Source: Amorphoplanes digitatis
GTDB taxonomy: Bacteria; Actinomycetota; Actinomycetes; Mycobacteriales; Micromonosporaceae
NCBI RefSeq assembly: GCF_014205335.1
Contig: NZ_JACHNH010000001.1
Span: 558,001-622,000 of the forward strand
Direction of reading: 5' to 3'
Length of the DNA stretch: 64,000 nt
Shown: positions 9,015-17,800 of the stretch, in pieces
How positions within the stretch are numbered: the first letter of the stretch is position 1
How the letters are laid out: every line of letters starts with the position of its first letter
The notes under the pieces: generated by a model
What the model was told of the DNA's origin: nothing
The model's input: the letters and a program-made list of their open reading frames with translations, nothing else
Database searches by the model: none
Program-made: the position numbers and the translations under genes

Positions 9015-10561
9015 CCGCGCGCCCTCTCCGGCAGCCGCACCGAGCTGGGCGTGCTGGGTATGTCGGGATCGACGCCGTTCACCTGCCCGGCGACGAACTC
9101 GTGCTCGGTGATCCAGTAGGTATAGCCCCACGGGTTGTAGAGCTGGAGCCGGTCACCCGAGTGTCCGATCACCATCAGCTGGTGCGTCTCGCCGTCCTCG
9201 CTGGTGAACAGCGGCACGGGGTAGCCCTCGTCGACCGCGCGCTCGATCGAGGGCACCGTCGCCGCCCGGGCCGCCCGGTCGTCCAGCGCGACGTCGTCGT
9301 AGCCGGCGCCCGAGCGCGGGGCGATCTCCTGGTCGGCCACCGCCGCCGACTGGCCGGACGTCATCCCGTCGCCGCCGAAGTGTTCCTGGAACCAGCTCCG
9401 GCCGTCGTCGTAGATCTGCGCCTGCTCGTCGCGCAGCCGGTCCGCGAACGCCGCCGGGTTGTCGAAGGCCGGGTCGCCGGGGTGGCCGCCGGTGGTGAGC
9501 CGGAGTGCGTACGGCGGGTCGATCTCGGCCCGCGCCGTCACGGTCGACGCCACCACGCAGGTCGGTGCGGCGCCCTGCTCCCACTCGGCGGCACCGAACG
9601 TCGTGAAGTCCTTTCCCGGCGCGGGCTCGCCGTCCATCGGCAGCGGGCTCAGGTGCTCGTCCAGCCAGGCCGGGTCGTCGCCGTGGCCCGCGATCAACTG
9701 GTCGAACCGCGCCACCTGGTCGACCGGGTACCCCGCCGCCAGCGTCTTCAGCAGGTACGCCCGGTGCTCCGGCGAGCGCGCCGCCGCCAGCAGGCCGGTC
9801 ATCCGTTCCCGGTCGGTGCCGCCCATCGCCGACAGGGCGGCCGCCGCGCGCTCGTCCATCGCCGTCGTCAGCACCGGCGGGTGCGACGCGGCCGTCCGCG
9901 TCCGGCCCGCGCCCGCGATCACCACCTCGTCGACCGCCGACAGCGGCGAGTCGCTCAGCCGCCCGGTCCGGGCCTGTGTCCCGATCTCGTGCAGCGCGGT
10001 CGCGAGGTCCTCGGCCGCGGCGCGCACGGCGATGTGCCGGTCCACCCGGCCGTCGATCGCGCCGATCGCCCGGGCGTGCTGGCGGCGCATCGCCTCGCCC
10101 TCGTACCCGGGGCCGGGCAGCGCGCCCCAGGTCATCGCGCCGACCGTCGTCGCGATCTCCGCCAGCGTGCCGGCGGCGGCGCGGTCCGCGCCCTCGCCCT
10201 CCACCGGCCCGGCGTGCCGCCGGAGCAGGTCGCCGATCGCGTGGAACGCCGTCGACGCCCGGAACATGTCGTCGGTCAGCGCGCGCAGCGCCTCGTCCGC
10301 GCTGACGTGGGTGTCGCCCGCCCAGACCCGGCTGATGCCCTCCCGGACCAGGGGACCCGCCGCGTCCAGGGCCTGCTCCACGGTCTGCGCGACGGTGTCG
10401 CAGTGGTCCGCGATCGCGCGCAGCTCGCCGGCGTCCCCGCCGAAGCCGGGCACCGCTGCGGCGCCGCGGCAGGCGTCGGCGAGATCGTTGGCGCCCCAGA
10501 TCCCGTACGCGTCGTGGATGTCGTCCTGCGCGTCCTGTAGCCGGTCCAGGTCGTCGCTCAT
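9011..10561 (-). CDS. Putative type VII secretion effector with C-terminal papain-like cysteine peptidase
   Basis: A 516-residue protein. The first ~300 residues are predicted all-helical with a WXG-like element (SRVWAGDTHVSADEALRAL). Residues ~325-500 carry a plausible papain-type triad: Cys335 in GAAPTCVVAS, His460 in GETHQLMVIG and Asn476 in LQLYNPWG, in the usual order and spacing with a Gln-rich region before Cys. No signal peptide is seen, consistent with ESX/type VII export as a pair. The ATG at 10561 overlaps the stop of the EspC-like gene and its own stop overlaps the next start. The enzyme class is inferred from motifs; transglutaminase-like or C39-like activity cannot be excluded. 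Confidence 0.7.
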   Translation of the reverse strand: MSDDLDRLQDAQDDIHDAYGIWGANDLADACRGAAAVPGFGGDAGELRAIADHCDTVAQTVEQALDAAGPLVREGISRVWAGDTHVSADEALRALTDDMFRASTAFHAIGDLLRRHAGPVEGEGADRAAAGTLAEIATTVGAMTWGALPGPGYEGEAMRRQHARAIGAIDGRVDRHIAVRAAAEDLATALHEIGTQARTGRLSDSPLSAVDEVVIAGAGRTRTAASHPPVLTTAMDERAAAALSAMGGTDRERMTGLLAAARSPEHRAYLLKTLAAGYPVDQVARFDQLIAGHGDDPAWLDEHLSPLPMDGEPAPGKDFTTFGAAEWEQGAAPTCVVASTVTARAEIDPPYALRLTTGGHPGDPAFDNPAAFADRLRDEQAQIYDDGRSWFQEHFGGDGMTSGQSAAVADQEIAPRSGAGYDDVALDDRAARAATVPSIERAVDEGYPVPLFTSEDGETHQLMVIGHSGDRLQLYNPWGYTYWITEHEFVAGQVNGVDPDIPSTPSSVRLPERARG

Positions 10562-10857
10562 CGGGTGCCGGCCAGTCGCCCGGCGCCGCGCGCGTCGGCG
10601 GCGTCGTAGCCGGCGGCCGCCGCGTCGAGCGCGTCGGCAAGCTGCCGCGCGGCCTCGGCGAGCACCTCCAGCTCCCGGCCCCACGCGGCGACCGCGGCCC
10701 GGTACGGGCCCGGCGTCGTGTACGCGTCGAACGCGCCCGCGACCAGGTAGTCGCGTTCGGGACCGCCGGCCTGGATGCCGGCCCTTCTGAGCTGTTCGGC
10801 GACCTCGTCCCGGAGCCTCTTGGCGGCCGTCCGAAGCGATGCCGTATCGACCTGCAT
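10558..10857 (-). CDS. WXG100/EspC-like small protein with YxxxD export motif
   Basis: A 99-residue helical-hairpin protein: an N-terminal helix (DTASLRTAAKRLRDEVAEQLRR), a turn containing FDAYTTPG, then a long helix with a Trp (VAAWGRELEVLAEAARQL). It ends with GYDAAD, which fits the type VII C-terminal export signal Y-x-x-x-D/E. The closest recognised type is the ESX-1 EspC family. The ATG at 10857 has an upstream GGGAGG box. It is the first gene of a three-gene overlapping operon and probably partners the cysteine-peptidase protein for secretion. Confidence 0.72.
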   Translation of the reverse strand: MQVDTASLRTAAKRLRDEVAEQLRRAGIQAGGPERDYLVAGAFDAYTTPGPYRAAVAAWGRELEVLAEAARQLADALDAAAAGYDAADARGAGRLAGTR

Positions 10858-10976
10858 GGTGTGCGCCTCCCATCACCGGCGCGAAGGATCCTAATGGGAA
10901 ACCACGGCCCGTGTCGGCTCCGTCTCCCTCCGCGCATTGCGGCCGGACCTCATGTCCGGGCGGTAATGTGCCGCTC

Positions 10977-12053
10977 ATGGCCAACCCGCTGACCCCTGAC
11001 GTGCTCGTCGACCCCGTCGCGCTCACCCGCGCGCTCGTCGACATCGAGTCCGTCTCCCGCGACGAGAAGGTCATCGCCGGCCACGTCGAGGACGTGCTGC
11101 GGCGGCTTCCGCACCTGAGCACCGAGCGCCACGGCAACACCGTGATGGCCCGGACCGACCTGGGCCGCGGGCGGCGGGTGGTGCTCGCCGGGCACCTGGA
11201 CACCGTCCCGCTCAACGACAACTTCCCGTCGACGGTGGTCGACGACCTGATCTACGGCTGCGGCACCTCCGACATGAAGTCGGGCGTCGCGCTGGCCCTG
11301 CACCTCGCGGCGACGCTGCCCGAGCCCGGCTACGACGTCACCTTCCTCTTCTACGAGGCGGAGGAGATCGAGTCGCGGTTCAACGGGCTGCACCTCGTCT
11401 CGCAGGCGCACCCACAGTGGCTCGAGGCCGACTTCGCGGTGCTGCTCGAGCCCACCTACGGCGTGGTCGAGGCCGGCTGCCAGGGCACGCTGCGGGCGAC
11501 GGTGCGCACCGCCGGCCGCCGGGCGCACACCGCCCGGGCCTGGCGGGGAGTGAACGCTATCCATGCGGCAGGCGAGGTGTTGCGACGCCTCGAGGACTAC
11601 CGTCCGCGCACGATCGTCCTCGATGGCTGTACGTACCGTGAGGGCCTCAACGCGGTCGGGATCAGCGGCGGCGTCGCGGGGAACGTGGTTCCGGACGAGT
11701 GCGCGATCGATGTCAATCTGCGCTTCGCACCGGACCGCGACGAGCGGCAGGCGGCGGAGCACCTGCACGAGGTATTCGCGGGCTTCGATCTCGAAGTGAC
11801 CGACTCGGCGCCCGGCGCGATGCCGGGGCTCGCCTCTGAGCCGGCCCGGGAGTTCCTTGCGGCGGTCGGCGCGGAGCCGGAGGCCAAGCTGGGCTGGACG
11901 GATGTCTCGCGCTTCGCGGCGCTGGGCGTATCGGCCCTCAACTACGGTCCCGGCGATCCGCTGCTGGCGCACACACAGGACGAGCACGTGGAGATCGGCA
12001 AGATCCGGGACGGCGCGGCAACCCTGTACCGATGGCTGACCGCGTACGAGTGA
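10977..12053 (+). CDS. dapE: Succinyl-diaminopimelate desuccinylase
   Basis: DapE removes succinate from N-succinyl-LL-diaminopimelate in cell-wall and lysine synthesis. The 358-residue M20 metallopeptidase-fold protein shows VLAGHLDTVPL (His73 ligand and Asp75), the bridging Asp99 in GTSDMKSG, and the catalytic Glu pair in YEAEEI (129-130). The dimerisation lid domain and the C-terminal His in LLAHTQDE are present. I chose the ATG at 10977 from homologous lengths (MANPLTPDVL...). The open frame extends 46 codons further upstream, but that region holds the divergent promoter. Confidence 0.95.
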   Translation: MANPLTPDVLVDPVALTRALVDIESVSRDEKVIAGHVEDVLRRLPHLSTERHGNTVMARTDLGRGRRVVLAGHLDTVPLNDNFPSTVVDDLIYGCGTSDMKSGVALALHLAATLPEPGYDVTFLFYEAEEIESRFNGLHLVSQAHPQWLEADFAVLLEPTYGVVEAGCQGTLRATVRTAGRRAHTARAWRGVNAIHAAGEVLRRLEDYRPRTIVLDGCTYREGLNAVGISGGVAGNVVPDECAIDVNLRFAPDRDERQAAEHLHEVFAGFDLEVTDSAPGAMPGLASEPAREFLAAVGAEPEAKLGWTDVSRFAALGVSALNYGPGDPLLAHTQDEHVEIGKIRDGAATLYRWLTAYE

Positions 12054-12068
12054 CGGGCCTGCGGCCGG

Positions 12069-12236
12069 TCAGAGCGGGTCGGCCGCCGGGCGCGGAATCT
12101 CCACGGTGGTCTCCGGGTCGAGGGCGGCCTCGACGGCCGGCGGAGGCAGGGCCAGCGCCATGCGCCGTTCCTCGACCACCAGCCGGATGCGCCGCTGCAT
12201 GCGGCGCTGCATCTTCATGCGCTCGTAACGGTTCAT
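12069..12236 (-). CDS. Small basic hypothetical protein, 55 aa
   Basis: Begins MNRYERMKMQRRMQRRIRL, strongly basic, with an acidic/proline C-terminus. A GAGGAG box lies just upstream of adjacent in-frame GTG (12239) and ATG (12236) codons. Function is unknown. The basic helix could contact nucleic acid, but there is no family match I can name. It converges with dapE (15-bp gap) and is divergent from the LOG gene at 12436, sharing a ~200-bp intergenic region. Confidence 0.6.
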   Translation of the reverse strand: MNRYERMKMQRRMQRRIRLVVEERRMALALPPPAVEAALDPETTVEIPRPAADPL

Positions 12237-12388
12237 CACGGTGGCTCCTCTGCCCAGATGCCCGGCCGGGGGCCGGGCGCCGTGTCTGCGCCGTGCGGGT
12301 TCGTAACTGTACAGACGCTCCGGAGCTACCGTCCGTTGTTTCAATCTGGCAAAAAGGTCGCGACGTCGCAATCCTCTTGCCGAAACCC

Positions 12389-12407
12389 AACCGGTTATTC
12401 ACCGGTT
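12389..12407. promoter_or_regulatory. Inverted repeat AACCGGT-N5-ACCGGTT, candidate operator
   Basis: A perfect 7-bp inverted repeat with a 5-bp spacer ends 28 bp before the ATG of the LOG-family gene at 12436. Its position in the divergent intergenic region suggests a repressor or activator site. The cognate regulator is unknown. Confidence 0.4.
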
Positions 12408-12435
12408 ACGGACCGTCCGCACTACGGTGGGTGCC

Positions 12436-13212
12436 ATGACGGACAGCACTGACGGTCGCAGGCGCGTACCCCGGGAGCGTCATCGCGGCGCCGTCACGCT
12501 CCGCCACGAATCGATTCCGCTGAGCACCGCCGACGAGAAGCTGCTCGACTCACACCACCGTGGCGAGTGGAAGACAAAGGACGCCTGGCGTGCCCTGCGC
12601 ATCCTGTCCGAGTTCGTCGAGGGCTTCGACACCCTCGCGGACCTGCCGCCCGCGGTGAGCGTCTTCGGCTCGGCGCGCAGCGAGCCGGAAAGCCCCGAAT
12701 GCCGGCTCGCCGCCGACCTGGGCGCCGCCCTGGCCGAGGCGGGCTACGCGGTGATCACCGGCGGCGGCCCGGGCGTGATGGAGGCGGCGAACCGGGGCGC
12801 GACCGAGGCCGGCGGGATGTCTGTCGGGCTCGGCATCGAGCTGCCGTTCGAGCAGGGCCTCAACGGCTGGGTCGACATCGGCATCGACTTCCGCTACTTC
12901 TTCGTCCGCAAGACCATGTTCGTGAAGTACGCGCAGGCGTTCGTGGTGCTGCCCGGCGGCTTCGGCACCCTGGACGAGCTGTTCGAGGCGGTCACGCTGG
13001 TGCAGACCCGCAAGGTCACCCGCTTCCCGGTGATCCTGATGGGCACCGATTACTGGGGCGGGCTGCTCGACTGGATCAAGGGCCGGCTGCTCACCGACGG
13101 CAAGGTCGGCCCGAACGACCTGGACCTGATCCGGGTGACGGACGACGTGCAGGAGGCCGTGCAGATCATCGTGGGCGCGGACGGGCCGCAGGCCGAAGAC
13201 GGAAGCCGGTGA
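12436..13212 (+). CDS. LOG-family protein (TIGR00730 Rossmann fold), long form
   Basis: A 258-residue protein with the LOG/lysine-decarboxylase-like signatures GGGPGVMEAANRGA and PGGFGTLDELFE. Family members release cytokinin-type bases from nucleoside 5'-monophosphates as phosphoribohydrolases; in actinobacteria the physiological substrate is often unknown. It has an N-terminal extension of ~75 residues before the Rossmann core. The ATG at 12436 is the start. The stop is followed after 1 nt by a second LOG gene, so the pair is co-transcribed downstream of dapE. Confidence 0.88.
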   Translation: MTDSTDGRRRVPRERHRGAVTLRHESIPLSTADEKLLDSHHRGEWKTKDAWRALRILSEFVEGFDTLADLPPAVSVFGSARSEPESPECRLAADLGAALAEAGYAVITGGGPGVMEAANRGATEAGGMSVGLGIELPFEQGLNGWVDIGIDFRYFFVRKTMFVKYAQAFVVLPGGFGTLDELFEAVTLVQTRKVTRFPVILMGTDYWGGLLDWIKGRLLTDGKVGPNDLDLIRVTDDVQEAVQIIVGADGPQAEDGSR

Positions 13213-13213
13213 C

Positions 13214-13756
13214 GTGGCGGCCGTCTGCGTCTTCTGCGCGTCCTCCAGCAACCTCGACCGGCGCTGGCTCGAGCTCGCCGCCCAGCTCGGCAAGGCGCTG
13301 GGTCCGCGCGGACACACCCTGGTGTCCGGCGGCGGCCGGGTCGGCATGATGGGCGCGGTCGCCGACGCCGCGCGGGCCTCGGGTGCGCACACGCTCGGCG
13401 TGATACCGCAGTACCTGGTGGATCTCGAGGTCGCGGACACGGCGGCGGACGAGCTGATCGTGACCACCGACATGGGCGAGCGCAAGAACATCATGATCGA
13501 CCGCTCGGACGCGTTCATCACGCTGCCCGGCGGCCTGGGCACACTGGACGAACTCTTCGAGGTGTGGACCACGGCGACCCTTGACCTGCACCACAAGCCG
13601 ATAATCCTGGTGAACACGGCCGGCTTCTACGACGGCCTGCTGAGCTGGCTCGACGGGCTCGCGGACACGGAATTCGCCCGCCGCCAGGCGCTCGACCGGC
13701 TCGTGGTGGTCGACTCCGTCGAGGCCGCCCTCGACGCGATCCCCGCGGGAACCTGA
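13214..13756 (+). CDS. LOG-family protein (TIGR00730), short form
   Basis: A 180-residue single-domain LOG protein with VCVFCASSS at the N-terminus, SGGGRVGMMGAVADAA and PGGLGTLDELFEV. It is probably a nucleoside-monophosphate phosphoribohydrolase. The GTG start at 13214 is 1 nt after the stop of the first LOG gene. The pair is divergent in sequence and length, so it is not a recent tandem duplication. Confidence 0.88.
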   Translation: MAAVCVFCASSSNLDRRWLELAAQLGKALGPRGHTLVSGGGRVGMMGAVADAARASGAHTLGVIPQYLVDLEVADTAADELIVTTDMGERKNIMIDRSDAFITLPGGLGTLDELFEVWTTATLDLHHKPIILVNTAGFYDGLLSWLDGLADTEFARRQALDRLVVVDSVEAALDAIPAGT

Positions 13757-13811
13757 CTCTCCGCGCCGATCGACGATCGTCCGCGGGCCCGCGCGTGGAA
13801 GAATTCCCTCC

Positions 13812-14831
13812 ATGCCCCCGCAACGGGCGACCCTGCTCCAGGTCGCACAACGCGCCGGCGTGTCCCGCAGTACGGCGTCGTTCGTCCTCGCCGGACGCCA
13901 CGTGGACATGCGGATCTCCGAGGACGCCCGGCAACGGGTGCTACGCGCGGCACAGGAGCTGGACTACCGGCCCAACCTCATGGCCCGGAGCCTGCGCACG
14001 AAGGTCACCAAGACCATCGCGCTGGTCTCCGACACGCTCGCCTCGGACCCGTACGCCGGCCGCGCCATCCACGGCGCCCTCGCCGCGGCGATCGCGCACG
14101 GCCACCTGCTCTTCATCGGCGAGACCGAGGGCGACGCGGTCGTCGAGGAGAAGCTGATCTCCGACTTCCTGGACCGGCAGGTCGACGCCTTCGTGTACGC
14201 GAGCATGTTCACCCGCCACGTGCGCGTGCCGAAGCTGCTCAAGGGCCATCCGGTCGTGCTGCTCAACTGCCTGACCCGGGGCGCGACGCCGGCGTACCAC
14301 TCGGTCATCCCCGACGAGGCCGCGGCCGGCCGCAGCGCCGCCGAGACGATCGTCGGGCATGGCCACCGCGACGGCATCCACCTGGTCGGCACCACGGCAC
14401 GGCACGTCTTCGCCGGCCGCGAGCGCCTGGCCGGGATCCGCGAGGGCCTCGCGGCGGCCGGCACCCGGCTGTCCGGGACGATCGACTGCGACTGGTGGCC
14501 CGACTCGGCGTACGAGGCGGTCACCGGGGCCCTGGCCGCCGGCCCGGCGCCGAAGGCACTGATCTGCCTCAACGACCGGGTGGCCCTCGGCGCCTACCAG
14601 GCGCTGCGCGAGGCGGGCCTGGACATCCCGGGCGACGTCTCGGTGCTGTCCTTCGACGACTCCGAACTGGCCGCCTGGCTGCGCCCGCAGCTGACCAGCA
14701 TCTCGCTGCCGCACTACCAGCTCGGCTGGCGGGCGGTCGAGCTGCTGCTCGACCCGGCCGGCCACGCGCGGCCGGAGATATGGCGGCTGCCGATGCCGGT
14801 CCGGGACCGCGCCTCCATCGGAACGCCCTGA
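13812..14831 (+). CDS. LacI-family transcriptional regulator
   Basis: A 339-residue repressor-type regulator. The N-terminal HTH (TLLQVAQRAGVSRSTASFVL) and hinge helix (YRPNLMARSLRT) precede a periplasmic-binding-protein-like sensor domain that ends with the usual DVSVLSFDDSELAAW and SISLPHYQLG. The sensor probably binds a sugar. No sugar operon lies next to it, so its target is elsewhere or it is autoregulatory. The ATG at 13812 is the start. Confidence 0.9.
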   Translation: MPPQRATLLQVAQRAGVSRSTASFVLAGRHVDMRISEDARQRVLRAAQELDYRPNLMARSLRTKVTKTIALVSDTLASDPYAGRAIHGALAAAIAHGHLLFIGETEGDAVVEEKLISDFLDRQVDAFVYASMFTRHVRVPKLLKGHPVVLLNCLTRGATPAYHSVIPDEAAAGRSAAETIVGHGHRDGIHLVGTTARHVFAGRERLAGIREGLAAAGTRLSGTIDCDWWPDSAYEAVTGALAAGPAPKALICLNDRVALGAYQALREAGLDIPGDVSVLSFDDSELAAWLRPQLTSISLPHYQLGWRAVELLLDPAGHARPEIWRLPMPVRDRASIGTP

Positions 14832-14868
14832 TCGGTATCCGTCATACCCGCGTGGTCTCATTGGTGCC

Positions 14869-17800
14869 GTGACCTCGACTCCCGGTGCGGTTCGCCGGCC
14901 GGCGTACCGGCTCGTCCGGCGCGCCGCCGCGCCCGTGGCGCGGCTGCGCGACGACCCGCTCCAGCGCTACGTGGTCGAGCACACCGACGGACCGCTGCTC
15001 GTGGTGGGCGGGCCCGGCACGGGCAAGACAACGGTGCTCGTCGAGTCCGTCGCGGAGCGGATCGCCTCCGGCGTCGACCCGGAACGCGTCCTGGTGCTCA
15101 CGTTCGGCCGCCGCGGCGCGACGGCGCTGCGGGACCGGATCGAGGCCCGCATCGCCGGGTCGAGCTTCCACGAGCCCCTGGTGCGCACGTTCCACGCGTA
15201 CGCCTTCGGGCTGCTGCGGCGGGCCGCCGCCGAGCGCGGTGAGCCCTCGCCGCGCCTGCTGACCGGCCCGGAGCAGGACCTCATCATCCGCGAGCTCCTC
15301 GAGGCGGTCGGCGACCCGGATATCGAGGACGCCGTGCGGTGGCCCGAGGCGCTGCGTCCGGCGCTGCCCACCCGGGCGTTCGCCCAGCAGCTGCGCGACC
15401 TCATGCAGCGGGCGGCGGAGCGCGGGATCGGGCCGGTCGAGCTGGCCCGGCTCGGCGAGCGGCTGGGCCGCGACGACTGGCCGGCGGCGGCCCGCTTCCT
15501 GCGGGAGTACGTCGCCGTGCTCGCGCTGCGCGACGCGACCACCCGCGGGTCGACGGCCTACGACCCGGCGGAGCTGGTGCGGGCGGCCTCCGGCCTGCTG
15601 GCCGACGATCCGGGGCTGCTCGCGGCCGAGCGCCGCCGCCTGGCATACGTCTACGTCGACGAGCTGGCCGACACCGACCCGGCCCAGATCGAGCTGTTGT
15701 CCCTGGTGGCCGGCGGCGGCACGCCGCTTGTGGCGTTCGGCGACCCGGACTCGTCGGTCTACGGCTTCCGCGGCGCCGACCCGCAGGCGGTGAGCGGCTT
15801 CCCGCACCGCTTCCGGACCGCGTCGGGGGCGACGGCCGAGGTCATCACGCTGCACACGAGCTACCGAGCCGAGCCGGCCCTGCTCGACGCGACCGGGCGA
15901 CTCTCCCGACGAATGCGCGGCGCCACCCGCCACCGCCACCTCCACCCACCACCCACCGGCCCCGACGCCACCACACCGATCCCTCCGCAGGCAGCACCCG
16001 TCCCTCCGCAGGCGGCACCCGCCGAGACGGTCTCTCCGCAGGCGGCAGCGGCCGGCACGGTCTCTCCGCAGGCGGCGCCTGTCGAGACGGCCTCTCCGCA
16101 GGCGGCACCTGTCGAGATGGCCTCTCCTCAAGGGGCACCGGTCGAGACGGCCTTGCCTCAGGCGGCGTCCGCCGGGACGGTCCCTCCGCATGCAGCGGCC
16201 GGCGCGGAGCAGGTGGTGGCCGGGGCCGTCGTGCGGACATTTCGGTCGCCCACCAGCGAGACCGCCTACGTCGCCCACGCGCTGCGGGAGGCGCATCTGC
16301 TGCACGGCGTGCCGTGGTCGCGGATGGCGGTCGTGCTGCGGTCGACGACGCTGCAGTTGCCCTCCATACAGCGGGCGCTCGCCGCCTCCGGCGTGCCGAC
16401 CGTCACCCATTCGGAGGATCTTCCGCTGCACTTGCAGCCCGCCGTCGCGCCGCTGCTGCTCCTGCTGCGCTGCGCGCTCGAGCCCGAAGTCCTCGACGAG
16501 GAGGCCTCCGTCGCGCTGCTGCACTCGCCGCTGGGCGGGGCCGATCCGCTGGCCGAGCGGCGGCTGCGGCAGGGGCTGCGGGCGCTGGCCCTGGCCGCCG
16601 GCGACCGCCGCCCCTCCGGCGAGCTGCTCCTGGACGCGCTGCGCGATCCGGCCGGGCTCGCCGTCGTGGAACGCCGCTGGGCGGTGCCGGCGCAGACCAT
16701 CGCCCGGCTCATCGCCACCGCGCGCGAGGCCGCGGCCGCGCCCGGCGCGACCGCCGAGCAGGTGCTCTGGTCGGTCTGGCGGGCCAGCGGCCTAGCCGAA
16801 CGCTGGTACGGACTGAGCACCCGCGGCGCACCTGTCGAACCCGGCGGCGAGGGCGGCCGGGCCCGGCAGTGGCGTGCGGAGGCGGCCGACCGCGACCTGG
16901 ACGCGATCGTGGTGCTCTTCGACGCGGCCGCCCGCTTCGTCGACCGGCTCCCCGGCGCGCGGACCGAGGTCTTCCTCGACCACGTCCTCGGCCAGGACCT
17001 GCCGGCCGACTCGATCGCGCCGAGCGCCGACCGCGGCGAGGCCGTCCGCCTGCTGACCGCGCACGCCGCCAAGGGCCTCGAGTGGGACGTGGTCGTGCTG
17101 GCCGGCGTCCAGGAGGGCATCTGGCCTGACCTGCGGCTGCGGGGGAGCCTGCTCGGCTCGGAGCGCCTGGTCGACTACCTGGCCGGCCGGGCCGCGTCCG
17201 GCGCGGCGGCGGTGGTCGGGCAGACCTCGGCGCTGCTGGACGAGGAGCGCCGGCTCTTCTACGTGGCCGCGACCCGGGCCCGGCGTCGCCTGGTGGTGAC
17301 GGCGGTGGCGTCGGCCAGCGTCGGCGGCTCCGACGGCGAGGAGCAGCCCAGCCGCTTCCTGACCGAACTCGGCCTGCCGGACGGACGCGGCGGCCCAGGC
17401 CGCGAGGACCCGCCGGACCCGGACCCGGACTCGGGACCGGACGACCCGGACGACCCGGGCCCAACCGAGCCCGACCCCGACCCCTGGGACCAGCCCACCC
17501 CCTCCGCCGAACTCACCCCCGCCGACGCGCCCGGCCCCACCGACAGCTCCGACTCCGGCAACGAGCCCGGCCCTGTCGACAGGCTCGGTCCTGGGGACAC
17601 GCACGGCTTCGCCGACGAGCCCGGTCCCGCCGACGGGCCCGACCTCCCCGACACGCCCGGATCCGGGGCTGCCATTGATCGGCCCGGTGGTGACGTCCCC
17701 GCGCACCGCGAGCACGACCGGCGCGGCGGCGGCGACGGCGCGGCCGCCGAGCCCGGCGAGGAGCAGGCGGTCATCGACGAGCTAGCGCTGCCGGTGGGGC

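Noticed and set aside
15339..17129. Long Arg/Ala/Pro-rich frames overlapping adnA and similar high-GC genes
   Set aside because: Composition is typical of shadow frames in GC-rich coding DNA; the motif-bearing frame is the real one.
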